DNA from: Bog-257 sp963805985
GTDB lineage: Bacteria; Acidobacteriota; Terriglobia; Terriglobales; Acidobacteriaceae
Assembly (NCBI GenBank): GCA_963805985.1
Contig: CAWDWG010000005.1
Span: 62,001-126,000 of the forward strand
Direction of reading: 5' to 3'
DNA: 64,000 bases
In this document: positions 24,741 through 32,525 of the stretch, piece by piece
Layout of the letters: each line of letters starts with the position of its first letter
How positions within the stretch are numbered: the stretch's first letter is position 1
The notes under the pieces: model-generated
The model's database searches: none
Seen by the model: only the letters and a program-made list of their open reading frames with translations
What the model was told of the DNA's origin: nothing
Made by a program: the position numbers and the translations under genes

Positions 24741-26438
24741 TTACGATCGCGTTGGGGTAGCGCTCCCAAACTCTTCACAATACTTCGTCACGGCAGTTTC
24801 CAGGTTAAAGTGCATTGCCTCGCGTCCAAGAGTCTCTCCCAGCGGTGACCGCTGAACCATCTTCAATACTTCCGGATTGAGTCCAACCAGCCACAACAAC
24901 ACACCACGATCTCGTTGCCTCTTCTCCGCCTCGGTAAGCATTCTGAGCGCTGTGTATTCCAAGTCGGGGACGCCACCGAGATCGAGCGCTACAACCTTCG
25001 GCTGGGCCTCTTGCACCAACGGCTTCATCTTGTGTCCAATGTGCTCAGCGTTGCCGAAGAAGAACCGTCCGTCCAGGCGCAACAGCAGAAGACCGGGTAA
25101 GGTCTCGTCCTCGGGATGTTCGTCGGAGAGCGGCCGAAAGACGTTGGTCCCGGGCTTACGGCCCAGGGCGTACACGGGTGGATCGGCGCCCTGATGGGCG
25201 AGCATCAGCAGCGAAACAATGATAGCGACGATGATGCCTCGCAACGTCCCCAGCAGCATCACACCGGCGAAGGCGGTCACGGCCCAGAAAAATTCCGTTC
25301 GCCTGATCTTGAGAATTTCTTTGAACTCCTGCGGCTGAATCAGGCCCAGCGAGTACACAATGACAACGGCGGCCAGAGTGGCCTGCGGCATCAGGGCAAT
25401 GAGTGGGGCCAGAAACAGCATGGTGACGAGGGTCACGCCGGCAGTGACCAGTTCCGCCAGTTGCGTGCGCGCCCCGGCCAGCCGGTTCACTGCGGTTTGA
25501 GAAGTCCCGCCTCCGGCGGACATCGCTCCGAGAAAAGCCCCGCCCGCGTTGGCCAGTCCTGTCGCGAGCAATTCCTGATTAGCTTTAGGCGACTCCTCTT
25601 CGCGGCTGACGAAGGCCCTGCCGGCGGCGACCGTTTCCGTGAAACTCATCAACGCGATGCCCAACGCTCCCGGCCAGAGTCGCGTTGCAAGCGTGAGGTC
25701 GGGGAGCCTGAACGACGGCAGGCCGCGCGGAACCAGGCCAACCAGTTCCACGCCGTGTGCCTTGAGTCCCAGCAGAAATGCTCCTGCGATCCCGGCAGCC
25801 ACCGCAATGAGAGGCGCCGGCGCTCGCGGCAGCAGACGTTCAGTCCCCACCAACAGCACGATCATCACGACGCCGACCGCCAGCGTGGGCAAAGAAGTGT
25901 GCGGGATGCTGCGAACCGTCGACAGCAGATTCTGAACGAACGTGCCTCTGGCGAAGTGGATGCCAAGAATCTTAGGGACCTGATCCAGCACGATGACGAG
26001 GCCGATTCCAGCCTTGAAACCGATCAGCACCGGCTCCGAGATGAAGTTCGCGATGAAGCCCAGCCGCAGCAAGGAAGCGATGACGAGGATTCCGCCGACC
26101 AGGAGCGTCAACATTGCCGAAGCTCGGAGCAAGGCTCCAGGATCCCCATTGGGCGCGACGTCGCCAAGCTCAGCCGCGGTCAGGATCGCGAGGGTGGTGG
26201 TGGTGCTTACGCTCAGCGGCCGCGAACTCCCAAGCACAGCGTAGATCACCATGGGCAGGAAAGCCGTGTAGAGTCCTACCTGAACCGGCAGGCCGGCAAT
26301 TGTGGCATACGCCATCGCCTTCGGGATCACCACCGCGGCCGTGGTTAAGCCCGCGAGCACGTCAGGGCGCAACCACTCTTTCTGGTAGCTGAAAAGCCAC
26401 TCCGCAATGAAAGGCCGGGGCTTGGAGCTCGGGGTCAC
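24741..26438 (-). CDS. SulP family anion transporter with STAS domain
   Basis: This is an inner-membrane SLC26/SulP permease for sulfate, bicarbonate or another anion. GTG 26438 has GGAGG 5 nt upstream. The transport core (about residues 15-410) shows the family-typical VLAGLTTAAVVIPKAMAYA, the sulfate-transporter signature LPVQVGLYTAFLP, and SAGGGTSQTAVN. A C-terminal STAS domain (about 440-550) contains LRLDGRFFFGNAEHI and LDLGGVPDLEYTAL. The substrate cannot be told from sequence. Site E, a CCTAGGG operator with a -10 hexamer, lies 51-96 bp upstream, which ties this gene to the mtrAB regulon. It converges on ppk2. Confidence 0.92.
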   Translation of the reverse strand: MTPSSKPRPFIAEWLFSYQKEWLRPDVLAGLTTAAVVIPKAMAYATIAGLPVQVGLYTAFLPMVIYAVLGSSRPLSVSTTTTLAILTAAELGDVAPNGDPGALLRASAMLTLLVGGILVIASLLRLGFIANFISEPVLIGFKAGIGLVIVLDQVPKILGIHFARGTFVQNLLSTVRSIPHTSLPTLAVGVVMIVLLVGTERLLPRAPAPLIAVAAGIAGAFLLGLKAHGVELVGLVPRGLPSFRLPDLTLATRLWPGALGIALMSFTETVAAGRAFVSREEESPKANQELLATGLANAGGAFLGAMSAGGGTSQTAVNRLAGARTQLAELVTAGVTLVTMLFLAPLIALMPQATLAAVVIVYSLGLIQPQEFKEILKIRRTEFFWAVTAFAGVMLLGTLRGIIVAIIVSLLMLAHQGADPPVYALGRKPGTNVFRPLSDEHPEDETLPGLLLLRLDGRFFFGNAEHIGHKMKPLVQEAQPKVVALDLGGVPDLEYTALRMLTEAEKRQRDRGVLLWLVGLNPEVLKMVQRSPLGETLGREAMHFNLETAVTKYCEEFGSATPTRS

Positions 26439-26488
26439 GTCCGCCTCCGATGACCATCGTGAACTCGTGCGAATCGGATCCAGATCGG

Positions 26489-26534
26489 ATGCTACTATCC
26501 GCGATCCCTGGCCACACCTAGGGATTTACCTAGT
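26489..26534 (-). promoter_or_regulatory. CCTAGGG operator and -10 element, site E (sulP)
   Basis: Read on the minus strand, ACTAGGTAAATCCCTAGG (26534-26517) is followed after exactly 22 bp by TAGCAT (26494-26489), with the SulP start codon 50 bp beyond. One position in the left arm departs from the palindrome. Confidence 0.75.
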
Positions 26535-26639
26535 GGCAAACTCGATCGGATCGTGAAGAAAAGCCCGCCTGGTTGGCGCGCGCTAATTGAAAGCTAGCAC
26601 TCTGGTGAAGTTCGGAGGCGACGCCATTTGGGTCAGGCT

Positions 26640-26711
26640 GGGAATTCAGGCGAGCTACTGCTTGCCCCGCCATCCCCAGTCGAAGCTGATCGAGAGCTGG
26701 TTTGGGACGGT
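26640..26711 (+). pseudogene. Remnant of a DDE/rve-type transposase
   Basis: A short plus-strand stretch reads GIQASYCLPRHPQSKLIESW followed by FGTVR, which resembles the segment before the last catalytic acid in Mu/rve-type transposases (HPQSK-x-IE-x-WFGT). The frame runs directly into the antisense of the truncated NmrA-like gene, so only about 25 codons survive. No terminal repeats were found. The call rests on one motif. Confidence 0.45.
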
Positions 26712-26712
26712 G

Positions 26713-26866
26713 CGCCTTTGTCCACAAAGCGCTGAAGTCGCCCCGAGTCGCGTCCCACAACGCGTACCTTCTTGCCCGCTGACCGCAGAGAATTGGCGAC
26801 GATCGAGCCGGTGTTCCCGCTCGCTCCTGAAATCACATACACTTCATTCGAAACAGATGACGTCAT
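26713..26866 (-). pseudogene. Truncated NmrA-like NAD(P)-binding oxidoreductase
   Basis: The minus-strand frame starts at ATG 26866 and gives a Rossmann N-terminus: VYVISGASGNTGSIVANSL, then GKKVRVVGRDSGRLQRFVDK. This matches the first 50 residues of NmrA/atypical SDR proteins, which are normally about 280-300 residues. The frame loses similarity at about 26712, exactly where the transposase-like remnant begins, so the gene was cut by a recombination or insertion event. Confidence 0.7.
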
Positions 26867-26936
26867 AGCTACTACCTCCTTGTTCGTGTAAATAGGGTGT
26901 CGAACGCCTTCAGGGTGATTGCGTTATCTTCGGCCC

Positions 26937-27338
26937 TCACTTCGGAAATACGTCGCCGAACATGGGAAGGCCGCTGACAGATTCGGCCTTGGTCGCCTCA
27001 TCCTGCAAAACGTCCCAGTGCTCTCTGAGAAAACCGTCTTCGAACCGGATGACGTCGGCGGCGATCCAGGCGGCGGGCCTGCCCATCCCAGTGAAGCGGC
27101 CATGCGCTATGACGTAATCGCCCTCCGCGATGATGAGCTGGTTCTCATAGTGCAATGTCTCCGGTGCTGAGCGGACGAGGTTGAATAGTCCTTCGCGACC
27201 TGGTGCTATGTGTGCGCTGTGTTGGATGTAGTTCGGTGACCAGAAGCGTTCCGCCGCCGCATAGTCACGCTTGTTGAACAGTGTCTCGAATGCTTCGAGC
27301 ACGATTGCCTTATTCCGCTCTGGGGACGAGTTGCTCAT
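26937..27338 (-). CDS. SnoaL/NTF2-like family protein
   Basis: The 133-residue protein matches the SnoaL-like (NTF2-fold) ester-cyclase group: KAIVLEAFETLFNKRDYAAA, RFWSPNYIQHSAHIAPGREG, VIAHGRF and DVIRFEDGFLREHWDVLQ. Members bind small hydrophobic ligands and some catalyse cyclisation or isomerisation, but no specific reaction can be assigned. ATG 27338 has AGGAG 6 nt upstream. It lies in a patchy region together with the TetR regulator and the SDR genes, a common set around small-molecule detoxification loci. Confidence 0.85.
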   Translation of the reverse strand: MSNSSPERNKAIVLEAFETLFNKRDYAAAERFWSPNYIQHSAHIAPGREGLFNLVRSAPETLHYENQLIIAEGDYVIAHGRFTGMGRPAAWIAADVIRFEDGFLREHWDVLQDEATKAESVSGLPMFGDVFPK

Positions 27339-27616
27339 TGCTTCTCCTGTACTTGGAACGCGTTGATCAGCGCTATTTCCCAGAATAGAGCATGGACGTA
27401 ATCCATAAGTTGCAAGGTATTAATAAAATCGTTCGGAAGGTCATTTCGTAGTCGCCTCATTCCTTATGCCTGTCTGTATTTATTGTTGATGCAATGGGCT
27501 TCTTGCGCCGAGAATGAGACGATTTGCATCCAATCAATGAAGAGTACGCTAATACTCTAGTGGCTATTCCTGCCTGGAGCGATCCATGCGGACTCGGGAA
27601 GAGATGGTGATGGCAG

Positions 27617-28189
27617 ATGGGTCGTTCGAAGAGTGACAAGGCGGAGACACACACTCGGATCGTGAGCGTTGCTGCCAAGAGGTTTCGCGAACTCGGTCTG
27701 GAAGGCATCGGCGTTGCCGATGTGATGAAGGAGGCCGGTGTTACTGTTGGCGGTTTCTACAAACATTTCGATTCTCGCGATGAACTCGTGGTTGAGGCTC
27801 TGGCCACCGCATTCCAGGACCTCGACTGCTGGGAGGAACATACTGACACGCTAACGAAAGCTTTAGAGAAGTATTTGTCTGAAGAGCACCGGGATGCGCC
27901 GGGGGCAGGCTGCGCGTTGGGCGCATTTCTGGGTGACATGTCTCGCGCGAGTCGATCGGCAAAGGCTGTATATACCGCACGACTCAAACGCACCTTGGCT
28001 TACTCGACGGGCCTTGTTCCTCCAAATGGCAGCTCTGATCGGCGCGCCCGCGCGATCCTCACGATTAGTGCAATGCTGGGAGCGATCAATCTCTCTCGTG
28101 CCGTGTCAGACCCGAGCCTTTCACGAGAGATTCTCGAACGGACCCGCGATGAGCTAATCAGTTTAAACAAACCCGCGAAACCGCATTAG
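27617..28189 (+). CDS. TetR/AcrR family transcriptional regulator
   Basis: The 190-residue product has an N-terminal TetR helix-turn-helix (TRIVSVAAKRFRELGLEGIG then VADVMKEAGVTVGGFYKHF). Its C-terminal ligand domain resembles the TetR_C group found next to SDR and NmrA genes (GAGCALGAFLGDMSRAS). It probably represses neighbouring genes such as the SDR pair or the divergently placed NTF2-like gene; the 278-bp space upstream (27339-27616) is AT-richer than its surroundings and may hold the operator, although I could not define one. Confidence 0.9.
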   Translation: MGRSKSDKAETHTRIVSVAAKRFRELGLEGIGVADVMKEAGVTVGGFYKHFDSRDELVVEALATAFQDLDCWEEHTDTLTKALEKYLSEEHRDAPGAGCALGAFLGDMSRASRSAKAVYTARLKRTLAYSTGLVPPNGSSDRRARAILTISAMLGAINLSRAVSDPSLSREILERTRDELISLNKPAKPH

Positions 28190-28248
28190 ACGGCTGATTC
28201 ATCTCGGACAAATGTCCAGCTACAGCGGTCAGGCCGGGCCGCCGCGTT

Positions 28249-28488
28249 CTATCGCTGTCTTCCAACGGGTATTGAACGAGCCCCTGAATCGCAGTTATGC
28301 TTCACCATGGTGATCTTGAGTGCGCCGCCCTCAACTCGTTTGGGCGGGATTGACTGCTCGACATCCGAAACAAAGCAGGGCGAGACTTGTGGTCGGCCGG
28401 TCAGCTTCCAGCGAACAAAATCAAGCCATCCAGCAGGGCGCGGGCTGTCGGGATTGAAGAATGCCTGCCATATTTTCTTACCGGTCAT
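28249..28488 (-). pseudogene. Truncated metallo-beta-lactamase-fold hydrolase
   Basis: ATG 28488 overlaps the TGA of the upstream SDR gene (ATGA), so it was translationally coupled. The product reads like the N-terminus of RomA/UlaG-type MBL-fold proteins (PPKRVEGGALKITMVKH), but similarity stops there. The remaining tail is unrelated, and the metal-binding HxHxDH motif and about 250 further residues are missing. No continuation is visible downstream, so I regard it as a remnant. Confidence 0.55.
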
Positions 28489-29240
28489 ACTTGTGCGAAG
28501 CCGCCGTCAACGAACAGTTCGGCGCCGGTTACATAACTGCTTTCATCGGAAGCGAGGAAAACCACGGCCTTGGCAATCTCATCGGGGGTACCACTCCTTC
28601 CCAGTGGGATGTTGCTTAGTGTCAAGCTCTCGCGGTCATCGCCGGCTCCTGGGGCGGCTGAGGCCAGCAGCGATGCCAGTCCAGGTGTGTCGATAACGCC
28701 CGGACTGATGGCGTTCACGCGAACGCGGCGATGCTTCAAATCCGAAGTCCAACTTCGTGCGAACGATCGCAGCGCGGCCTTGGTGGCGCTATAGACGCTG
28801 TTCATCGGCAAGCCTTTACTGGCGACGATCGAGGCGTTCAGGATGATCGAAGCCCCTTCTGGCAAGAACGGTAACGCTTTCTGCACGGTGAAGACCACAC
28901 CTTTAACATTGATGTCGAAGGTCCAGTCATAAAGCTCTTCGGTGATCTCGCCGAGAGTGGCAAATTTCGCAACGCCTGCATTGGCGAACACGATGTCAAG
29001 CCGGCCCTTCTCTCGCTCGACTTGCGCAAAAAGGCGATCGAGATCTGCGAGGTTGGACACGTCTCCTTGAACGGCGGTCACGTTCCTGCCGATCGCGGTT
29101 GCCGCGGCGGCTAGCTCAGATTCGCGACGTCCGGTAATGAAGACATAAGCTCCTTCTTCAACGAAGCGCTTAGCCGTCGCCAAGCCGATGCCGCTGTTCC
29201 CGCCAGTAATAAGTGCGATTTTCCCTTCAAGCCTACCCAT
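28485..29240 (-). CDS. SDR family oxidoreductase (classical)
   Basis: This is a cytoplasmic NAD(P)-dependent dehydrogenase/reductase of unknown substrate. ATG 29240 has AGGAG 7 nt upstream and gives the normal 251 residues; the longer open frame to 29345 has no support. The cofactor motif GGNSGIGLA, the NAG segment (FANAGVAKF), the catalytic YSATK (Tyr-x3-Lys) with an upstream Ser in LNASIVASKG, and the SPGVIDTPG segment are all present. It is coupled to the MBL-fold remnant downstream, a pairing that often occurs intact in other genomes. Confidence 0.92.
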   Translation of the reverse strand: MGRLEGKIALITGGNSGIGLATAKRFVEEGAYVFITGRRESELAAAATAIGRNVTAVQGDVSNLADLDRLFAQVEREKGRLDIVFANAGVAKFATLGEITEELYDWTFDINVKGVVFTVQKALPFLPEGASIILNASIVASKGLPMNSVYSATKAALRSFARSWTSDLKHRRVRVNAISPGVIDTPGLASLLASAAPGAGDDRESLTLSNIPLGRSGTPDEIAKAVVFLASDESSYVTGAELFVDGGFAQV

Positions 29241-29476
29241 GTCGTTCTCCTCATGAATTTGTGCACCACGCCGAATCAGATGAAATCGGGGGATAAGTGG
29301 TCGCAGACCGTATTGGGCACTCTGAAGCTCTGCCCTCGCTACCAATGAAGCGATTTGTCTAGCCTGCCGGAAGGTCTAAAGCGAAGGGGGCGCGGCACGT
29401 GCGATTTCGACATAGCTACGACTTCGCAACGAGTTCTTATATCCTGAGGAACCAATTGCGAATAATGGGAGGATGA

Positions 29477-30319
29477 ATGGCGCAAGTTTGGTTAGTGACA
29501 GGCAGTTCTCGCGGTCTGGGTCGCGCGATTGTCGAAGCGGGCCTTTTGGCGGGCCATAAGGTGTTGGCGACGGCTCGGGATATTGAGTCACTGCGTAAGC
29601 TAGCGGAGCGCTATGGTGACCAGGTGAAGCTCTTCGAACTGGATGTGACCGACGAGTCGTCAGCAGCCGGTGCAGTAAAGACGGCACTCGATGCGTTTGG
29701 CTCGCTGGACGTTGTTATCAACAATGCAGGATATGGCAATCTTTCGTCCGTAGAAGATACGCCCATGTCGGATTTCCGCGCACAGATTGAAACGAATCTC
29801 TTCGGGACGATCATCGTGACCAAGGCAGCTCTCCCATACTTTCGCGAAAGGAAAGCCGGTCATTTTGTTCAGTTTTCGTCGATGGGCGGAAGGATCGGGC
29901 CTCCAGGGCGTGGGCCCTATTCGGCTGCGAAATGGGGTGTCGAGGGCTTTTCAGAGGTGCTGTCGCGCGAAGTGGCACCGCTGGGAATCAAGGTCACGAT
30001 TGTTGAGCCTGGGGGGTTTCGCACGGACTTTGCCGGCAGTTCCACCAAGTTGAGCGAAGGACATCCCGATTACGACTCGACTGTTGGAGCAACCGCCAGG
30101 TTTCAGCGCGACTACAACGGTAAGCAGCCCGGCGACCCAAAGAAGGCCGCTGAAGCGATCGTGCGGCTAACGCAGGAACAGAGACCTCCATTGCGACTCT
30201 TGCTCGGCAGCGATGCATATAACGGGGCGGAGAAGAACGACCTCGCTCGCCTGGAAGAAGCGAGAAAGTGGAAAGAACTCAGCCTCTCGACCGATTTCGA
30301 GTCACAGCCTTCCTCGTAA
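29477..30319 (+). CDS. SDR family oxidoreductase
   Basis: This second short-chain dehydrogenase has 280 residues. The cofactor motif is TGSSRGLGRA, followed by LDVTD, INNAGYGN and the active site FSSMGGRIGPPGRGPYSAAK (Ser, Tyr and Lys all present). The EPGGFRTDFAG segment and longer C-terminus match the SDR group often annotated simply as 'oxidoreductase'. GGGAGG 4 nt before ATG 29477 supports the start. It is divergent from the other SDR gene with about 235 bp between their starts, and the substrate is unknown. Confidence 0.92.
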   Translation: MAQVWLVTGSSRGLGRAIVEAGLLAGHKVLATARDIESLRKLAERYGDQVKLFELDVTDESSAAGAVKTALDAFGSLDVVINNAGYGNLSSVEDTPMSDFRAQIETNLFGTIIVTKAALPYFRERKAGHFVQFSSMGGRIGPPGRGPYSAAKWGVEGFSEVLSREVAPLGIKVTIVEPGGFRTDFAGSSTKLSEGHPDYDSTVGATARFQRDYNGKQPGDPKKAAEAIVRLTQEQRPPLRLLLGSDAYNGAEKNDLARLEEARKWKELSLSTDFESQPSS

Positions 30320-30588
30320 AACTCACAACACCAGGCGGTGCACGAAGCGAAATTGCAGGAACACATGCTGTCCGCCGACGGTCGCGCCGCCCGGCATAGG
30401 CGCTCGCCACCACGGCAAGGAAGAGAGCAACCGCATCTCAGCGGATTTTCCTGCGTGTCGCTGCCGAACCCCTCGATCGCGTTCGAAAAACGGTTGATTA
30501 TTGGAACAGTAACCGCACAGTTTTCGAGTGCCACTCGTTTAGACTCCCGACCCTGGCTTCGCCACCAATTTCACTGGCAGAATAATTC

Positions 30589-30631
30589 GAATTCACTGCA
30601 ACCCAATTCAAACATTGCTGCAGTTGAATTC
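30589..30631. promoter_or_regulatory. GAATTCA-CTGCA inverted repeat upstream of the carboxylase gene
   Basis: GAATTCACTGCA (30589-30600) is repeated inverted as TGCAGTTGAATTC (30619-30631), with one extra base in the right arm, and it ends 52 bp before the carboxylase ATG. It lies just upstream of the TATAAT box, so it could be an operator. The rest of the 363-bp gap 30320-30682 shows nothing else. Confidence 0.4.
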
Positions 30632-30670
30632 CAACAATCCCAATTGCTCGGGTTTTCCACGCCCGCTGTT

Positions 30671-30676
30671 TATAAT
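30671..30676 (+). promoter_or_regulatory. TATAAT -10 element directly before the carboxylase start (leaderless)
   Basis: A perfect TATAAT is followed by 6 bp (CCCCCC) and then ATG 30683. Transcription would start at or within 1-2 nt of the start codon, and no ribosome binding site is present. No good -35 element is seen 17 bp upstream. Confidence 0.65.
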
Positions 30677-30682
30677 CCCCCC

Positions 30683-32233
30683 ATGAATCTGGAACAGAAA
30701 TTAGCCGAACTGAAGCGCCGCGACTCGCTTGCCGAGGCCGGTGGTGGTGAAGAGCGCCGCGCCAAAGAGCACAAGCAGGGCAAGATGTCGGCGCGCGAGC
30801 GCATCGAGTTCCTGCTCGACGAAGGCACCTTCGAAGAGACCGACAAGCTGGTCACCCACCGCTGCACCGACTTCGGCATGCAGGAGCAGAAGTATTTCGG
30901 CGACGGCTTTCTCACCGGCTACGGCCGCATCGAAGGCCGCCTGGTCTTCGTCTTCGCGCAGGACTTCACCGTCTTCGGCGGCTCGCTCTCGGAGACCAAC
31001 GCCGCCAAGATCGTCAAGATCATGGACACCGCGATGCGCGTCGGCGCGCCCGTCATCGGCCTCAACGACTCCGGCGGCGCGCGCATTCAGGAAGGCGTGA
31101 TGTCGCTGGCCGGCTACGCCGACATCTTTCTGCGCAACGTTCTCTCCTCCGGCGTGGTGCCGCAGATTTCGGCCATCATGGGCCCGTGCGCCGGCGGCGC
31201 GGTGTACTCGCCCGCCATGACCGACTTCATCCTCATGGTGCAGAACACCTCGTACATGTTCATCACCGGCCCCGACGTCATCAAGTCTGTGACGCACGAG
31301 GAAGTTACGAAGGACGAACTCGGCGGCGCGATGACGCACAACGAGAAGTCCGGCGTCGCGCACTTCATGGCGCACGACGATGCCGAATGTCTCAGCATGA
31401 TTCGCGAGCTCTTCAGCTTCATGCCGTCGAACAATCTCGAAGATCCGCCGCGCAAGCCCTGCACCGACCCCATCGATCGCGTCGACGAGAAGCTCGACAC
31501 CATCATTCCCGCCGAATCCAATCAGCCTTACGACATCAAGGACGTCATCAACACCGTCGTCGACGACAGCTACTTCTTCGAGGTGCAGGAGCATTACGCG
31601 AAGAACATCGTCATCGGCTTCGCGCGGCTCAACGGCAAGCCGGTCGGCATCGTCGCCAACCAGCCGGCATTTCTCGCCGGCGTGCTCGACATCAAGGCCA
31701 GCATCAAGGGCGCGCGCTTCGTCCGCTTCTGCGACTGCTTCAACATTCCGCTCATCACCTTCGAAGACGTTCCCGGATTCCTTCCCGGCACGCAGCAGGA
31801 GTTCGGAGGCATCATCACCCACGGCGCCAAGCTGCTCTTCGCGTTTTCCGAAGCGACGGTGCCGAAGATCACCGTGATCACGCGCAAGGCTTACGGCGGC
31901 GCGTACTGCGTAATGGCCTCAAAGCACATTCGCACCGACGTGAACTACGCCTGGCCGACCGCCGAGATCGCTGTCATGGGTCCGGAGGGCGCGGTCAACA
32001 TCGTCTATCGCCGCGAGCTGGAGAAGTCGAAGAGTGCCGAAGCCGATCGCCTGGCGAAGATCGAAGAATTCCGCGAGCGCTTCGCCAATCCCTACGTCGC
32101 CGCCGAGCGCGGCTATCTCGACGCGGTGATCCGCCCCCGCGACACGCGCCGCAAACTGATTCAGGCTCTCGACATGCTGGAGAACAAGCGCGACAAGAAT
32201 CCGCCCAAGAAGCACGGGAATATTCCGTTGTAG
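30683..32233 (+). CDS. Acyl-CoA carboxylase carboxyltransferase beta subunit (propionyl/methylmalonyl-CoA type)
   Basis: This subunit transfers carboxyl from biotin to propionyl-CoA or a related acyl-CoA, or works in a decarboxylase complex. The 516-residue length and the carboxyltransferase signatures fit PccB/MmdA: KMSARERIEFLLDEGTFEE, QDFTVFGGSLSE, NDSGGARIQEGV, MGPCAGGAVYSPAMTDF, FITGPDVIKSVT, FEDVPGFLPGTQQE, KAYGGAYCVMASK and MGPEGAVNIVYRRE. The biotin carboxylase/BCCP subunit is not in the window. The start is ATG 30683; the open frame upstream to 30338 lacks coding character. TATAAT only 6 bp before ATG suggests a leaderless transcript. Confidence 0.95.
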   Translation: MNLEQKLAELKRRDSLAEAGGGEERRAKEHKQGKMSARERIEFLLDEGTFEETDKLVTHRCTDFGMQEQKYFGDGFLTGYGRIEGRLVFVFAQDFTVFGGSLSETNAAKIVKIMDTAMRVGAPVIGLNDSGGARIQEGVMSLAGYADIFLRNVLSSGVVPQISAIMGPCAGGAVYSPAMTDFILMVQNTSYMFITGPDVIKSVTHEEVTKDELGGAMTHNEKSGVAHFMAHDDAECLSMIRELFSFMPSNNLEDPPRKPCTDPIDRVDEKLDTIIPAESNQPYDIKDVINTVVDDSYFFEVQEHYAKNIVIGFARLNGKPVGIVANQPAFLAGVLDIKASIKGARFVRFCDCFNIPLITFEDVPGFLPGTQQEFGGIITHGAKLLFAFSEATVPKITVITRKAYGGAYCVMASKHIRTDVNYAWPTAEIAVMGPEGAVNIVYRRELEKSKSAEADRLAKIEEFRERFANPYVAAERGYLDAVIRPRDTRRKLIQALDMLENKRDKNPPKKHGNIPL

Positions 32234-32354
32234 AAGCCGTGAGCTTTGGGCTGTGAGCTTTGGGCTGTGACGCGAGATCTTAGGCGAACTTCATTTCCGG
32301 ATTCGCTGCCACAACAGACGATCGCACGAGCGCCGCAGGCGCGGAAGATCATAG

Positions 32355-32490
32355 CCCAGCGCTTCAGCGCTGGGTGGACGGTGGTAGGAATCCCGAGTCG
32401 GCTTTCAGCCGACGACAGATGTGCCGCCGGCTTCAGCCGGCTCAATCTTACAGAGGCCAATCTAACGCGGCGCTGAAGCGCCGCACTACC
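32355..32490. repeat. Cluster of GCTGAAGC-type palindromes (family 2)
   Basis: Four short palindromes follow one another: CCCAGCGCTTCAGCGCTGGG (32355-32374), GTCGGCTTTCAGCCGAC (32397-32413), GCCGGCTTCAGCCGGC (32426-32441) and the AACGCGGCGCTGAAGCGCCG unit ending CACTACC (32464-32490). The last two recur in the same order near 57.4 and 57.6 kb. All have a central TGAA/TTCA loop. They are intergenic and REP-like. Just before them (32238-32270) is a short direct duplication of GTGAGCTTTGGGCT. Confidence 0.75.
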
Positions 32491-32525
32491 CGCCTGAAGT
32501 CCGACGCACTTGGCTATTGCGCGAT

